Positions 1 through 10,762 of a stretch of DNA of 64,000 nt are shown piece by piece; position 1 is the first letter of the stretch; every line of letters starts with the position of its first letter. Under the pieces are notes generated by a model. It saw only the letters and a list, made by a program, of their open reading frames with translations. It did no database searches and had not been told where the DNA came from. Both the position numbers and the translations under genes were made by a program. Where the stretch lies: NCBI GenBank assembly GCA_014800895.1, contig JAAVFG010000025.1:1-64000 (forward strand), in the 5' to 3' direction. The stretch comes from Bacteroidales bacterium (GTDB lineage: Bacteria; Bacteroidota; Bacteroidia; Bacteroidales; Muribaculaceae).

Positions 1-60
1 GCGCTACTTTGAGGGGGTAGTGATCGTTAGGTCGTGTGAGTTCGAGTCTCATCCTGGACA
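1..60 (+). tRNA. tRNA-Leu(GAG), 3' part, cut by window edge
   Basis: These 60 bases are identical to the last 60 bases of the complete tRNA-Leu at 165-248. They carry the end of the D arm, the anticodon stem and loop with anticodon GAG, a variable arm and the T arm, and stop at the discriminator A. No CCA is encoded. The 5' end lies outside the window, so the gene is partial only because of the cut. Confidence 0.93.
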
Positions 61-66
61 CAATTT

Positions 67-142
<76 letters not shown>

Positions 143-164
143 AATCTCTCTTTCTCACTTTTAT

Positions 165-248
165 GTCTAGGTGGCGGAATTGGTAGACGCGCTACTTTGA
201 GGGGGTAGTGATCGTTAGGTCGTGTGAGTTCGAGTCTCATCCTGGACA
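165..248 (+). tRNA. tRNA-Leu(GAG)
   Basis: The acceptor GTCTAGG pairs with CCTGGAC with one G-T pair, and the discriminator is A. The anticodon loop is TTGAGGG, giving anticodon GAG for CTC/CTT codons. A long variable arm, typical of class II leucine tRNAs, follows. CCA is not encoded. It is the second copy in the cluster; its last 60 bases match positions 1-60 exactly. Confidence 0.95.
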
Positions 249-251
249 CTA

Positions 252-288
252 AGCCGGAACTTTTCTTTTGAGAGGTTCCGGCTCTTTT
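252..288 (+). terminator. Terminator of the tRNA cluster
   Basis: A 9-bp stem (AGCCGGAAC with GTTCCGGCT) around a 14-base loop is followed by CTTTT. It starts four bases after the last tRNA and is well placed to end the Leu-Gly-Leu transcript. Confidence 0.85.
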
Positions 289-311
289 GTTATATCCCTT
301 TTGTTTCCTAG

Positions 312-343
312 TTTGTTATATTAATATCTCTCCCCTATCATTG
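312..343 (+). promoter_or_regulatory. Putative promoter for the DNA glycosylase gene
   Basis: TTTG (312-315), a 20-base spacer and TATCATTG (336-343) match the Bacteroidetes consensus TTTG-N19/20-TAnnTTTG with one mismatch in the -7 box. The predicted leader to the ATG at 389 is about 40 bases. Confidence 0.55.
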
Positions 344-388
344 TTTCAGAATTTATAAGTACTTTCACTAAAGCCGATTATAAATACT

Positions 389-985
389 ATGGAAAATATT
401 GAGATTGAAAACCACCCTTTTCCTCCATTTATCCCTGAAGGAGCAAAGATTCTTATTATGGGCACATTTCCGCCGCAACCAAAGCGTTGGAACATGAATT
501 TCTATTATCCTAACCGCACAAATGATTTCTGGAAAATAATGGGGCTTATTTTCCTCGGAAATAAGGATGCCTTATTAATTCCCGGCAGTAAGGATTATGA
601 TCTGGATGCTATTGTCAGGCTAATGACGGAAAAGAAAATTGCTTTGAATGATACGGGACGGCAGGCTCGAAGATTAAAGGGTAATGCTTCTGATAAATTT
701 CTTGAGATAGTTACTCCCGTCCCTCTCTTCTCTTTGCTTAATGAGATGCCTGATTGTCGTGCTATTGCTACCACTGGAGAAAAGGCTGCATCTATTATAT
801 CGGAATTAACTGATACTCCACTTCCGAAGATGGGGGAAGTGCTGAAATATTATAATGAGGATCGATTTAAGGAGTCTTCTCTTTCCATATATAGGATGCC
901 CTCTACCTCCAGAGCGTATCCGATGAAGGTAGAGGACAAAGCGGAATATTATAGGAAGATGTTTGAGGATGTAGGTATCATTTAA
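389..985 (+). CDS. Uracil-DNA glycosylase superfamily protein (Mug / hypoxanthine glycosylase-like)
   Basis: Probably removes uracil, hypoxanthine or a similar damaged base from DNA as the first step of base excision repair. The 198-residue protein shows the superfamily layout: a GTFP loop at residues 25-28 after the first strand, a YPN..FWKI segment at 40-50 that would hold the base, and a C-terminal MPSTSRAYP loop at 170-178 resembling the second active-site motif (PSTSxA) of family 6 deoxyinosine/hypoxanthine glycosylases. Length is about right for a single-domain enzyme. It has its own candidate promoter and stands alone. The superfamily is fairly clear; the exact base specificity cannot be read from sequence. 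Confidence 0.8.
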   Translation: MENIEIENHPFPPFIPEGAKILIMGTFPPQPKRWNMNFYYPNRTNDFWKIMGLIFLGNKDALLIPGSKDYDLDAIVRLMTEKKIALNDTGRQARRLKGNASDKFLEIVTPVPLFSLLNEMPDCRAIATTGEKAASIISELTDTPLPKMGEVLKYYNEDRFKESSLSIYRMPSTSRAYPMKVEDKAEYYRKMFEDVGII

Positions 986-1062
986 AAGTAAACACACTCT
1001 AAGACTCCATCCGGAAAAATTCATATGTCAGCAAGGTGAGAGACTGAAGTGAAGAGTAGTGG

Positions 1063-1398
1063 TCAGCGTCTTTTCTGAAGAGCGGAAAGTAACTGCTCCA
1101 GCTCATTTCGAGTTTCGGTCAGACTCTCTATAATATCTACCCTTTTGGATATATTTTTCCTGTTTGTACGCATCTGCTCCTTGGCTGTCTCGATTCTGAG
1201 TCCCTTTACCTTCAGAAGATAATTTATCATTCTTAGGGTCTCAATATCTTTGGGAGTATAATATCTTATATTTGTCGAGCTTCTTTTAGGGGCACACTCA
1301 GGAAATTCTTTCTCCCAATACCTTAAAGAAGAAGTCGGGACTCCTAATAGTTCTGAAACATCCTTGATCTTATAAAATTTCTTATCTAAATCTTCCAT
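1063..1398 (-). CDS. MerR-family transcriptional regulator
   Basis: A 111-residue DNA-binding protein. Residues 8-50 (FYKIKDVSELLGV...LRYWEKEFP) form the winged helix-turn-helix typical of MerR proteins, and residues 85-108 look like the short dimerisation coiled coil. There is no C-terminal effector domain and no metal-binding cysteine pair, so it belongs to the short MerR-like group common in Bacteroidetes. It starts 30 bases after the stop of the M23 peptidase gene and is probably co-transcribed with it from the promoter at 2439-2469. Its target is unknown. Confidence 0.85.
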   Translation of the reverse strand: MEDLDKKFYKIKDVSELLGVPTSSLRYWEKEFPECAPKRSSTNIRYYTPKDIETLRMINYLLKVKGLRIETAKEQMRTNRKNISKRVDIIESLTETRNELEQLLSALQKRR

Positions 1399-1428
1399 TT
1401 CTTTCTCATTTTTTCTTTAAATGGAGCT

Positions 1429-2397
1429 TTAATCCATAACATGTCCTGCATTCTCTGTCAGACGAATCATCTCTGCATATTCTTCCGGTCCAAGATCCAT
1501 AAAATAATAGTTCACCGGATTCTGAGGCTCATCTTTAAATCGAACCTCATAATGTAGATGCGAACCGGTAGATTTACCTGTAGAACCGACTCTTCCAATT
1601 AGTTCTCCCCTTTTTACTTTCTTTCCGGGCTGAACCAAAATTTCACTCAAGTGAGCATAACGGGTAGTATAATTATATCCATGTCCCAAATCTATACAAT
1701 TACCGTATCCACCTTTCCATCCCATATCCTCGACTGTTCCATCCGCTGTAGCAAAAACAGGAGTCCCCATTGGAGCTGCAAAATCAAGTCCGGCATGAAA
1801 CATCGTTGTGCCATAAATCGGGTCGGTGCGATAACCATATCCTGACGCCACAGTATAATCCTTTATATCTATAGGCATGACTGAAGGTATATGTGCTAAT
1901 TTATCTTTTTGCTCCGCAGCTGACGATCTTAATTGGTCGAAGCTCAAGGACTGCGCATACAGTTGGCGATCGAAAAGATCCAGCCGTTGGGTAAGTAGGG
2001 TCACAAGATCTGCATCCGGCATTTTCTTTATCTCCTGATACCTCTTCTCATTATTCACTCCGGCATAACGCTGACCAAGACTCATAGGCTCCATCTGGAG
2101 CATCACCCTATAGAAATTATCATCGCGATTTCGGATATCCTCCATTATCTTAAGAGAATTATCAAGACGTCGGTTTATTACATTATACCGGCTCCGTAAT
2201 TGCAAGTTTTCCTTTCGTAAAGCCTTCTCTGTCGGAGAGTCAAAAAAATGAAAATACAGGAAGCACAAGAATGTTCCCATAAGCAAACTGACAAGAATAA
2301 ACTTAGTGGCATTCCATAAGCGAGTTCCGCCTGAAGGGAAATACCGCTCAAAGTTATCTGTCTCCGGATTATAAGTATAGAATATTCTCCGTTTCAT
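1429..2397 (-). CDS. M23 family metallopeptidase (peptidoglycan endopeptidase or activator)
   Basis: A membrane-anchored cell-wall protein of 322 residues facing the periplasm. One membrane segment spans about residues 31-52, a coiled-coil region follows to about 170, and the C-terminal LytM domain occupies about 180-298. The zinc ligands are visible as H201xxxD205 and H282 of HLH, with H249 and H280 in the catalytic positions, so it should be an active endopeptidase rather than a degenerate activator. Its layout matches the Bacteroidetes M23 proteins next to alaS. It is divergent from alaS and lies upstream of the MerR gene in the same transcript. Confidence 0.92.
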   Translation of the reverse strand: MKRRIFYTYNPETDNFERYFPSGGTRLWNATKFILVSLLMGTFLCFLYFHFFDSPTEKALRKENLQLRSRYNVINRRLDNSLKIMEDIRNRDDNFYRVMLQMEPMSLGQRYAGVNNEKRYQEIKKMPDADLVTLLTQRLDLFDRQLYAQSLSFDQLRSSAAEQKDKLAHIPSVMPIDIKDYTVASGYGYRTDPIYGTTMFHAGLDFAAPMGTPVFATADGTVEDMGWKGGYGNCIDLGHGYNYTTRYAHLSEILVQPGKKVKRGELIGRVGSTGKSTGSHLHYEVRFKDEPQNPVNYYFMDLGPEEYAEMIRLTENAGHVMD

Positions 2398-2435
2398 TTC
2401 TTTGTTATCCTTTTGGGAACTTGCTCTTTATTTTA

Positions 2436-2466
2436 TTGCAAAAGTAGCCAAAAATTTATAAATTTG
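2436..2466 (+). promoter_or_regulatory. Promoter of alaS
   Basis: TTG (2436-2438), 20 bases and TAAATTTG (2459-2466) match the Bacteroidetes consensus fully. Transcription should begin near 2470, which rules out the in-frame upstream start at 2413 and supports the ATG at 2494. Confidence 0.8.
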
Positions 2467-2469
2467 CAA
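2439..2469 (-). promoter_or_regulatory. Promoter of the M23 peptidase - MerR unit
   Basis: On the minus strand TTG (2467-2469), 20 bases and TACTTTTG (2439-2446) match the Bacteroidetes promoter perfectly. It overlaps the alaS promoter face to face: each -33 TTG abuts the other promoter's -7 box. The leader to the ATG at 2397 is about 40 bases. Confidence 0.8.
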
Positions 2470-2493
2470 TCAATAAATATTTTCCATATCAAG

Positions 2494-5118
2494 ATGTTGA
2501 CTTCAAACGAAATCAGAGAGTCTTTCAAGAATTTCTTTAAAGAGAAAGGCCATAAAATAGTCCCTTCCGCGCCCATGGTCATTAAAGATGACCCGACGCT
2601 GATGTTTACAAACGCGGGTATGAACCAGTTCAAGGATATCATACTCGGCAACCGACCTGCGGATGCGAAACGTGTCACTGACAGCCAGAAGTGTCTTCGT
2701 GTCTCCGGAAAACATAATGACCTTGAGGAGGTCGGACATGACACATATCATCATACAATGTTCGAGATGCTCGGAAACTGGAGCTTTGGAGATTACTTCA
2801 AACAAGAGGCTATCGACTGGGCTTGGGAATATCTTGTAGATGTGCTTAAACTCAATCCCGATCGTCTGTATGCAACGGTCTTTGAGGGTTATGCTCCTGA
2901 GGGACTTGAGCGTGATAACGAAGCTGCTAAAATATGGGAAAAGCATCTTCCTGCCTCTCATATTATCAATGGTAATCGTCATGATAATTTCTGGGAGATG
3001 GGCGAAACCGGTCCTTGCGGTCCCTGCTCGGAAATCCATATTGATTTGCGTAGCGATGAGGAGAGAGCGAAAGTGGATGGCGCGGAGTTGGTAAACAAGG
3101 ATAATCCTCAAGTGATAGAAATCTGGAACCTCGTGTTCATGCAGTATAACCGTATGGCGGATGGACACCTTGAACCCCTTCCTGCAAAAGTAATCGATAC
3201 CGGCATGGGCTTCGAACGCCTTTGTATGGCTCTTCAGGGTAAGAAGTCAAACTATGACACTGATGTGTTTACTCCGCTCATCAGTAAGATCAGCGAATTG
3301 TCAGGCAAAGAATATGGCAAGGACGCAAAAATAGATGTGGCAATGCGTGTGGCTGCCGACCATGTCCGTACTATTGCATTCTCTATCGCTGACTCTCAGC
3401 TCCCCTCTAATGCAAAGGCGGGCTATGTAATCCGTCGTATACTTCGTCGTGCCGTTCGATATGTCTATACATTCCTCGGACAGAAAGAAGCTTTCCTTTA
3501 TAAACTGATAGACACTCTTTCTGAACAGATGGGCGGAGCATATCCCGAACTCCCGGCACAAAAAGAATTAATTAAGAAAGTTATAAAAGAGGAGGAGGAC
3601 TCATTTCTTCGTACTCTTGAAAATGGTATCCGTATGCTTGATTCATTCATTGAGAAGGCTAAGCAGGAGAATTCAAATGTTCTTTCCGGTGAAGATGCAT
3701 TTGTTCTCTATGATACATACGGATTCCCTCTTGACCTTACAGAGCTCATCCTGCGCGAGCAAGGCATGGAGATAGATAAGGAAGGTTTCGACGCCCGTAT
3801 GAAGCAGCAGAAAGATCGCGCGCGTAATGCTGCGGCAGTAGAGACTGGAGACTGGGTTGAGGTTAATCCCGGAGATGAGGTATTCGTGGGCTACGACAAG
3901 ACATCGACTCCTACCAAAATACTTCGTTACCGCAAAGTAAAACAAAAAGGGAAAGAATATTATCAGATTATTTTGTCTGAGACTCCCTTCTATGCCGAGA
4001 TGGGTGGACAGGTCGGAGATAAAGGGCGACTTATCGGTCCGGACGGAGAAATCATCGAAATTTTTGATACTAAAAAAGAGAATAACATAGGAGTACACCT
4101 CTCCTACTCTATTCCCAAAGATCCAACGACAGAATTCCTTGCGGAGATAGATGAGAAAGCTCGGGCGGCAACTTCAGCCAACCATTCCGCCACTCACCTT
4201 CTGCATGAAGCTCTTCGTGAAGTATTAGGCACTCATGTGGAACAGAAGGGTTCCTATGTAAGCCCTGATGTACTACGCTTTGATTTCTCGCACTTCCAGA
4301 AGGTAACTCCTGAAGAATTGCGCAAGGTTGAACATCTTGTTAATTCTCGCATCCGTAAAGCCATTCCTCTTAACGAACACAGGGATATGCCTATAGCTGA
4401 AGCTCGCGAACTTGGAGCTATGGCACTTTTCGGCGAAAAATACGGCGACAAGGTGCGTGTAGTAAAATATGGCACTTCTGTTGAACTTTGTGGAGGTACG
4501 CATGTACAGAATACCGGTAATATCGGTATGGTCCGTATCCTCAACGAAAGCTCGATTGCCGCCGGAATCCGACGCATTGAAGCTGTCACCGGTGCTAAGG
4601 TTGAGGAAATGCTTGACGACATGCAGGATAATCTCAAGGATATCATGGGTATTCTCGGGGGAGCTTCCGATATTCGCACAGCTATAAAGAAAGCTATTTC
4701 AGAAAATGCGGATTTGCGTCAGCAGGTGGAGGAATTTGTGGCTGAAAGAACAGCTGTGTTGGCTCATACTCTTATTGAAAATGCCAAGGAGGTAAATGGC
4801 ATCAAGGTTGTAGAGCTTACCGGTATCAGACTCCCGGATGTGGTCAAGAACGTAGCATTCACTGTACGCAAGGAGTCTCCGGCAGCTACTGTATTTATTG
4901 CGGCAACAGAGAATGAGGATAAACCTCTTCTGACCGTTATGGTAACTGACGACCTTGTAAAGAGTGGTCTTTCGGCTGCCCAGACCGTGCGCGAAGCTGC
5001 CAAACTCATCAAGGGAGGTGGCGGAGGTCAGCCATTCTTCGCTCAAGCTGGCGGTAAGAATAAAGATGGACTTTCTGCTGCATTTGATAAGATCAAGGAA
5101 ATTCTTAACCTTAAATAA
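2494..5118 (+). CDS. alaS: Alanine--tRNA ligase
   Basis: Charges tRNA-Ala with alanine and clears mischarged serine or glycine. The product is 874 residues, the usual size. The class II catalytic core is at the N-terminus ([18 protein letters not shown] region), the editing domain carries the HSATH zinc motif and the CGGTHV motif, and the C-Ala domain ends the protein with the glycine-rich [14 protein letters not shown] segment. The reading frame is open back to 2413, but the promoter at 2436-2466 lies inside that extension and the family starts at the [11 protein letters not shown] segment, so ATG 2494 is chosen. A strong terminator follows the stop. Confidence 0.98.
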   Translation: MLTSNEIRESFKNFFKEKGHKIVPSAPMVIKDDPTLMFTNAGMNQFKDIILGNRPADAKRVTDSQKCLRVSGKHNDLEEVGHDTYHHTMFEMLGNWSFGDYFKQEAIDWAWEYLVDVLKLNPDRLYATVFEGYAPEGLERDNEAAKIWEKHLPASHIINGNRHDNFWEMGETGPCGPCSEIHIDLRSDEERAKVDGAELVNKDNPQVIEIWNLVFMQYNRMADGHLEPLPAKVIDTGMGFERLCMALQGKKSNYDTDVFTPLISKISELSGKEYGKDAKIDVAMRVAADHVRTIAFSIADSQLPSNAKAGYVIRRILRRAVRYVYTFLGQKEAFLYKLIDTLSEQMGGAYPELPAQKELIKKVIKEEEDSFLRTLENGIRMLDSFIEKAKQENSNVLSGEDAFVLYDTYGFPLDLTELILREQGMEIDKEGFDARMKQQKDRARNAAAVETGDWVEVNPGDEVFVGYDKTSTPTKILRYRKVKQKGKEYYQIILSETPFYAEMGGQVGDKGRLIGPDGEIIEIFDTKKENNIGVHLSYSIPKDPTTEFLAEIDEKARAATSANHSATHLLHEALREVLGTHVEQKGSYVSPDVLRFDFSHFQKVTPEELRKVEHLVNSRIRKAIPLNEHRDMPIAEARELGAMALFGEKYGDKVRVVKYGTSVELCGGTHVQNTGNIGMVRILNESSIAAGIRRIEAVTGAKVEEMLDDMQDNLKDIMGILGGASDIRTAIKKAISENADLRQQVEEFVAERTAVLAHTLIENAKEVNGIKVVELTGIRLPDVVKNVAFTVRKESPAATVFIAATENEDKPLLTVMVTDDLVKSGLSAAQTVREAAKLIKGGGGGQPFFAQAGGKNKDGLSAAFDKIKEILNLK

Positions 5119-5138
5119 GAATAACATTTACATCATAA

Positions 5139-5177
5139 TGAGAGGAGTGTGAAAATAAACACTCCTCTCATTTTTTA
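5139..5177 (+). terminator. Terminator of alaS
   Basis: An 11-bp perfect stem (GAGAGGAGTGT at 5140-5150 with ACACTCCTCTC at 5159-5169) is followed by ATTTTTTAAT, 20 bases after the alaS stop. Confidence 0.92.
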
Positions 5178-5293
5178 ATATTCTCTCGCCCTTATTGGCA
5201 TAAAAATTGTTCTTATTACTGAGACCGATATGATTAGTAAAGGCTGATACCTTTAGTGAAAGTGCATATCGGGCGTTATATAATAGGAATTGA

Positions 5294-8095
5294 ATGGATA
5301 ATAAATATATAAGCATAAAGGGAGCTCGAGTCAATAATCTTAAGAATATCGATATCGATATCCCGTTAAATAAATTTATAGTCGTTACAGGCGTGTCGGG
5401 ATCCGGAAAATCTTCACTTGCTTTCGACACTTTATATGCTGAAGGACAGCGCCGTTATGTGGAGAGTCTTTCTGCTTACGCACGTCAATTTCTGGGGCGA
5501 ATGTCAAAACCGGAATGTGATTATATCAAGGGGCTACCACCGGCTATAGCTATTGAGCAAAAGGTAAATACCCGTAACCCTCGCAGCACGGTCGGCACTG
5601 CAACTGAAATTTATGATTATCTCCGTATGCTTTTTGCCCGCGCAGGCCATACATTCTCCCCTGTCTCCGGAGAAGAGGTAAAGAAGCACGAGATTGAAGA
5701 TATTGTCAGGACAGCGAAATCATATCCTATCGGCACACGCATGGCGGTGCTTATTGATATCCGTATCCCTGAGGGCCGTACTTTCAGCGAGCAATTAGCA
5801 ATTTATCTCAAAGTCGGTTACTCCCGGCTTGAAAAGGATGGACAATTCTTTGACATTACAGACATTATTGCCGGTAACCCGGATGAGAACACAAAAGGAT
5901 ACCGACTTCTGATCGACCGTCTCTCAGTGTCTGAAGATAAGGATGAGATTTCACGGCTTACCGATTCAGTCGAAACCGCATATTTTGAGGGGCACGAAGA
6001 ATGTATCATAAAAGTGTGGACGGAAGAAGGTCCTAAAGAGCATCTCTTTTCTAAAAAATTTATGGCTGACGGAATGGAGTTTCGTGAGCCTTCTGACCTG
6101 ATGTTTAACTTCAACAATCCATATGGAGCATGTCCTACTTGTGAGGGGTTTGGTAAAATATTGGGGGTCAGTGAGGATCTTGTTATCCCCAATAAGACAC
6201 TTTCTGTCTATCAGGATGCTGTAAAATGCTGGAGCGGAGAGAAAATGTCCGAATTTAAAAAGGAATTCATAAAATTAGCGGATTCCTTGGATTTCCCTAT
6301 TCACGAGCCATATATGAATCTCACGCAGGAGCAGAAAGACATCCTATGGCATGGGAAAGGGAAGTGGGAAGGTATCGATGGTTTCTTCCGATGGTTAGAT
6401 CAACGTCAGGATAAAATGCAGTTCCGTGTTCTTAAAGCCCGTTATCGCGGTAAGACCACCTGTCCGGACTGTAAGGGTTCGCGTCTTCGTCCCGATGTGG
6501 AATATGTTAAAATCGGAGGAAAGTCCATTACAGAATTGGTACGGCTCCCGATCTATTCATTGTCTGAATTTTTCCGGAATCTTGAATTGAACGAGACTGA
6601 CAGGAAAGTATCGGAGCGTCTGCTTACTGAGATACGTCAGAGATTATCATTTATGGAGGAAGTTGGATTAGGCTATCTGACTCTTGACCGTCTTTCCTCT
6701 ACTCTTTCCGGAGGTGAAAGCCAGCGAATCAATCTTGCCACTTCTCTTGGAAGCTCTTTGGTTGGCTCTCTATACATCCTTGACGAACCATCTATCGGAC
6801 TTCATTCAAGAGATACTGACAGATTAGTGAAAGTGCTTCGCAATCTTCAACAGGTCGGAAATACTGTGGTAGTAGTTGAACATGATGAGGATATAATGTT
6901 GGCTGCTGATGAAATAATCGACATCGGTCCGGATGCAGGGCGTCTCGGCGGGAATGTTGTGTTTGAAGGTAATGTCCGCGAGATGCTTAAGGGAGGAGAT
7001 TCACATGGCTCGTACACTGTGGATTATCTTCGTGGCGACCGACGTATTGAGTACTCCCCCGTTCGGCGTCCATGGAAAAAATCGATTGAAATAATCGGAG
7101 CTGCTGAGAATAATCTTAAGAATATTGACGTTAAGTTCCCCTTAGGTGTGATGACTGTCGTAACAGGCGTGAGCGGATCCGGTAAATCGACATTGGTAAA
7201 AGAAGTGCTTTATAAGGCTTTAATTCGTGCTCTTGGTGAAGCGGGAGATGTACCCGGTGCACACCGTAAACTTCAAGGAGACATTAGGTCAGTCAAGGGG
7301 GTTGAATTTGTTGACCAGAATCCTATTGGTACATCTTCTCGCTCAAACCCTGCTACCTACCTGAAGGCATACGATGAGATACGCAAGCTATTTTCTGAGC
7401 AACAGCTCTCAAAGCAGATGGGATTTACCCCGGCTTTCTTCTCTTTTAACACAGACGGAGGAAGATGCGAGGAATGTAAAGGCGAGGGAACCATTACTAT
7501 CCCGATGCAATTTATGGCTGACATTGAGATCACATGTGAGACGTGTCACGGTAAGAGATTCAAACAGGAGGTATTGGATGTGACATACCGCGGTAAAAAT
7601 ATTTATGACTTTCTTGAGATGACTGTAAATCAGGCGATAGAGTTTCTTTCAGAGTCCAAAGGCTCTATTGAAAAGAAAATAATAAAGAAGCTCTTACCTT
7701 TACAGCAGGTCGGACTCGGATATATAAAACTGGGACAGTCTTCTTCAACTCTTTCCGGTGGTGAAAACCAGCGAGTGAAACTTGCATACTATCTATCAAT
7801 GGAAAAGGCAGAACATACCCTCTTCATTTTTGATGAGCCTACCACGGGACTCCATTTCCATGATATCTCTACCCTTCTCAAGTCACTTAACCAACTGATC
7901 GATAAAGGTCATAGCGTACTTATTATCGAGCACAACATGGATGTGATTAAATCTGCTGACTGGTTGATTGATGTCGGTCCTGAAGGCGGAGATGAAGGTG
8001 GTTACATAGTTGCCGAAGGTACTCCGGAGGAAGTGGCTGAAGTGGCTGAATCTTATACAGGTCAATTTCTGAAAAAGAAACTAAATGAAAAATAG
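5294..8095 (+). CDS. uvrA: Excinuclease ABC subunit A
   Basis: The damage-sensing ATPase of nucleotide excision repair; it loads UvrB onto lesions. The 933-residue length is standard. Two ABC modules are visible: Walker A GVSGSGKS at 33-40, signature LSGGESQR and Walker B in the first, and a second [17 protein letters not shown] and DEPTTGLH in the second. CxxC zinc pairs (CPTC, CPDC, CEEC, CETC) sit in each half. uvrB lies 17 kb away in this window, in its own unit. The last 11 bases overlap the downstream lipoprotein gene, which suggests translational coupling. No convincing promoter was found in the 120 bases upstream. Confidence 0.98.
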   Translation: MDNKYISIKGARVNNLKNIDIDIPLNKFIVVTGVSGSGKSSLAFDTLYAEGQRRYVESLSAYARQFLGRMSKPECDYIKGLPPAIAIEQKVNTRNPRSTVGTATEIYDYLRMLFARAGHTFSPVSGEEVKKHEIEDIVRTAKSYPIGTRMAVLIDIRIPEGRTFSEQLAIYLKVGYSRLEKDGQFFDITDIIAGNPDENTKGYRLLIDRLSVSEDKDEISRLTDSVETAYFEGHEECIIKVWTEEGPKEHLFSKKFMADGMEFREPSDLMFNFNNPYGACPTCEGFGKILGVSEDLVIPNKTLSVYQDAVKCWSGEKMSEFKKEFIKLADSLDFPIHEPYMNLTQEQKDILWHGKGKWEGIDGFFRWLDQRQDKMQFRVLKARYRGKTTCPDCKGSRLRPDVEYVKIGGKSITELVRLPIYSLSEFFRNLELNETDRKVSERLLTEIRQRLSFMEEVGLGYLTLDRLSSTLSGGESQRINLATSLGSSLVGSLYILDEPSIGLHSRDTDRLVKVLRNLQQVGNTVVVVEHDEDIMLAADEIIDIGPDAGRLGGNVVFEGNVREMLKGGDSHGSYTVDYLRGDRRIEYSPVRRPWKKSIEIIGAAENNLKNIDVKFPLGVMTVVTGVSGSGKSTLVKEVLYKALIRALGEAGDVPGAHRKLQGDIRSVKGVEFVDQNPIGTSSRSNPATYLKAYDEIRKLFSEQQLSKQMGFTPAFFSFNTDGGRCEECKGEGTITIPMQFMADIEITCETCHGKRFKQEVLDVTYRGKNIYDFLEMTVNQAIEFLSESKGSIEKKIIKKLLPLQQVGLGYIKLGQSSSTLSGGENQRVKLAYYLSMEKAEHTLFIFDEPTTGLHFHDISTLLKSLNQLIDKGHSVLIIEHNMDVIKSADWLIDVGPEGGDEGGYIVAEGTPEEVAEVAESYTGQFLKKKLNEK

Positions 8096-8492
8096 AATAT
8101 ATCCCCTATTATCGGCTTCCATGATGATAATCCTTATAGTTGCGGCGGCATCATGTAAAAAAGTAGTGACAGAAGGTCATAGAGAAGAGGCGCGAGAACT
8201 ATATGAAAGCAGCGTGAAACTTATCTCTCGTTTTACGGATAGTGTACTCAACGCCAAGGATTCAAATCTTATTCTCTCTGCAGATAAAAGATTTGAGCAT
8301 GATCTTACTGCCCTCAACTTCAAGTATCCTAATGAGACATGTCTGGAAATATCTGAAGGAGAAAACGACACTCTGACCTCTATGACCGAACGCTATGTTC
8401 ACATCCGGGACTCTGTACTTTTCAGACTATCCCACCCAATTGAACAAAAAGATTCTCTATCAAATGAATCAGAACAAGCCACGCAGTCATAG
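8085..8492 (+). CDS. Hypothetical lipoprotein
   Basis: I do not recognise this 135-residue protein. The N-terminus is a lipoprotein signal: basic MKNR, a hydrophobic stretch, then AASC with the lipid-accepting cysteine at 24. The remainder is charged and mostly helical, with an acidic serine-rich tail. It overlaps the uvrA stop by 11 bases, so it is probably translated by coupling to uvrA, yet it should sit in the envelope, which makes a repair role unlikely. The U32 gene converges on it with only eight bases between stops and no hairpin. Confidence 0.75.
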   Translation: MKNRIYPLLSASMMIILIVAAASCKKVVTEGHREEARELYESSVKLISRFTDSVLNAKDSNLILSADKRFEHDLTALNFKYPNETCLEISEGENDTLTSMTERYVHIRDSVLFRLSHPIEQKDSLSNESEQATQS

Positions 8493-8500
8493 AAATAATA

Positions 8501-10294
8501 CTATTTGCGTTTTGCGATAACATGCATCTCGCAGTTAGCGCAATCAAAATTCAAACGAAATTCATGTCGTCCGGTATGTAGGGTCAACGGCTCTTTCAAT
8601 CGGGCGGCAATTTTTTTATCTGCTGCCCCTTTCTTACATGCCCCGAGCTCTCTACGTAGACAATAGCGCGTGGTCATAACATTCAGATCTTTCTTTCCTA
8701 CACTCTCTTCCGGATTGCTTTCAATAGAGCGTATTATATCCTTAACGCCGTGATCTTTATAAAACCCTTCAGCTAAAGTGTTGGATACATTGTCAGAAGA
8801 TTCCAAATGATGCGAAAAATACAGAGCCTCGATATTTTCCTTCTTACGATATTCGAAGGGATAAGTCGTAACATTCGCTTCATCAAGAAGAGAGATGAGA
8901 TCCCTACGCAATCGTGTAAGCTGCGATACAGGAATAAAAGTCGTTGGCTTTAAATTATTTTTAAAGTCACGCAGTCTGTAGACAGTTTCTCCCAATTTCT
9001 CAAATATAGAACGTATAGACATCGGCTTGTTCGCTAACTGCTTCTCTACATTCAATGGTACACTGACGTTCAGACCTCTTTCATCCGAGACAGAGACATT
9101 CTCCTCATTAACCTCTATATCAACCCAAATCTTCCTTGAAGCAGTTATACCGGAAATAAGTTTTTGCCATTCCTGATCGAAAGTGCGACGCAATACAGCT
9201 CCTTTTGGAATACGGACAGGGCGGTTAGAAAGAATTTTGCCTTTTTCAACCCTATTTACTCTCAGACCTTCAAATTCCCTCTTGTCAGGATCATAATATG
9301 AAATGCCGTCACCATTATGAAGCATAGAGATATCCTCAATCTTCTCTCCCAATGATTTAGGAGTCAAAAAAGATGCCATCCGCTGGGACCCTCTTCCATT
9401 TAAGAAATAATTTGTAAATCCTCTGTTAAAGCTTTTCTCTAAGTTTGGCTTAAATGTGTAATTGGATTCTCCAAAAGATGAGCGACAATATTTATCAGGA
9501 TTGCTCCGGATTATTCCATCCAAAATCTGACGATATGCGGCGGTGACATTCTTAACATAATCCACATCTTTCAAGCGTCCCTCAATTTTAAACGAGGACA
9601 CTCCGGCATCAACTAATTCCGCCATATGCTTGGAGGCATTGAAATCAGATAATGATAACAAATACTTATCCTTTATGATAACATCTCCATCAGCATTTTT
9701 TAATGTATAGGGAAGACGGCACATCTGTCCACACTCCCCCCTGTTTGCACTTCTACCCAGACATACCTCACTTGCCTGACATCTTCCGGAATAACTTACA
9801 CATAACGCTCCATGTACAAAACATTCTACCGGGACCGATACATTATGACATATATCCTTTATTTCCTTTAATGATAACTCACGTGCCAGGACAATCTGAG
9901 AGAATCCCGCATTCTCCAGAAATTTGGCTTTTTCCGCTGTCCTTGTATCACACTGGGTGCTGGCATGTAACTGTATAGGAGGTATATCCATCCGTAATAT
10001 GCCCATATCCTGCACAATAAGGGCATCAACTCCTATGATATATAAATCACGTATTAGTTTCTCTACTTTCTTTATCTCATTTTCATAAACAAGAGTATTG
10101 ACAGTGACATAAACCTTTGCCCTATATTTATGAGCAAACTCAACTGTTTCCGCTATATCTTCTATGGAATTTGCGGCTTTATATCGGGCTCCATGACTTG
10201 TGGCACCCATATAAACAGCGTCCGCACCGTGAAGAATCGCCTGCATGGCTATCTCCTTATTAGAAGCGGGAGATAAAAGTTCGAGTTGACGCAT
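8501..10294 (-). CDS. Peptidase U32 family protein (probable RNA hydroxylation enzyme)
   Basis: A 597-residue U32 family member. The family signature is present at residues 157-174 (E157, F159, G162, C165, G170, C172), with further cysteines at 178, 188 and 192 that could bind a metal or iron-sulfur cluster. Known bacterial homologues (TrhP/YegQ, RlhA/YdcP) hydroxylate tRNA uridine or 23S rRNA cytidine using prephenate, despite the peptidase label; the long form with a C-terminal extension is nearer RlhA in size. The C-terminal region adds CLRRELGAC and CANC cysteine pairs. It follows smpB by 15 bases in the same transcript, consistent with a translation role. Substrate is inferred only. Confidence 0.85.
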   Translation of the reverse strand: MRQLELLSPASNKEIAMQAILHGADAVYMGATSHGARYKAANSIEDIAETVEFAHKYRAKVYVTVNTLVYENEIKKVEKLIRDLYIIGVDALIVQDMGILRMDIPPIQLHASTQCDTRTAEKAKFLENAGFSQIVLARELSLKEIKDICHNVSVPVECFVHGALCVSYSGRCQASEVCLGRSANRGECGQMCRLPYTLKNADGDVIIKDKYLLSLSDFNASKHMAELVDAGVSSFKIEGRLKDVDYVKNVTAAYRQILDGIIRSNPDKYCRSSFGESNYTFKPNLEKSFNRGFTNYFLNGRGSQRMASFLTPKSLGEKIEDISMLHNGDGISYYDPDKREFEGLRVNRVEKGKILSNRPVRIPKGAVLRRTFDQEWQKLISGITASRKIWVDIEVNEENVSVSDERGLNVSVPLNVEKQLANKPMSIRSIFEKLGETVYRLRDFKNNLKPTTFIPVSQLTRLRRDLISLLDEANVTTYPFEYRKKENIEALYFSHHLESSDNVSNTLAEGFYKDHGVKDIIRSIESNPEESVGKKDLNVMTTRYCLRRELGACKKGAADKKIAARLKEPLTLHTGRHEFRLNFDCANCEMHVIAKRK

Positions 10295-10309
10295 ACGATG
10301 ACTTAATAT

Positions 10310-10762
10310 TTATTTCTTGAACATTCTGTCGATATTACGCTTATCCTCACGTTCTTTTATGGACTGGCGCTTATCATACTGTTTCTTTCCACGTCCAACC
10401 CCTATCTGCATTTTAGCAAGACCTCTCTCATTGATAAAGACACGCATAGGAATAATTGTAAAACCAACATCCTCAGAAGCCTTCTTCAATTTAGCAATCT
10501 CTTTCTTGTTAAGCAATAGTTTACGGTCGCGGCGAGCAACATGATTGTTGTAAGACCCATAGAAATACTCGGATATATTCATTCCCTTTACCCAGACTTC
10601 ATCATTTTCAACCATGCAATAAGTATCTGTCAGAGATGCTTTGCCATCGCGTATTGATTTTATTTCAGTACCAGTCAGCACTATACCCGCTATATAGGTA
10701 TCCGAGATTTCATAATCAAATCTCGCTCGTTTATTCTTTATGTTTACTTGTTCTGCTTTCAT
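10310..10762 (-). CDS. smpB: SsrA-binding protein
   Basis: Binds tmRNA and brings it to stalled ribosomes in trans-translation. The 150-residue protein has the oligonucleotide-binding barrel ([12 protein letters not shown] start, [20 protein letters not shown]) and the basic C-terminal tail ([20 protein letters not shown]) that enters the decoding site. Its start overlaps the stop of the upstream Yip1-like gene by four bases (ATGA), so the two are translationally coupled. No tmRNA gene is visible nearby. Confidence 0.97.
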   Translation of the reverse strand: MKAEQVNIKNKRARFDYEISDTYIAGIVLTGTEIKSIRDGKASLTDTYCMVENDEVWVKGMNISEYFYGSYNNHVARRDRKLLLNKKEIAKLKKASEDVGFTIIPMRVFINERGLAKMQIGVGRGKKQYDKRQSIKEREDKRNIDRMFKK

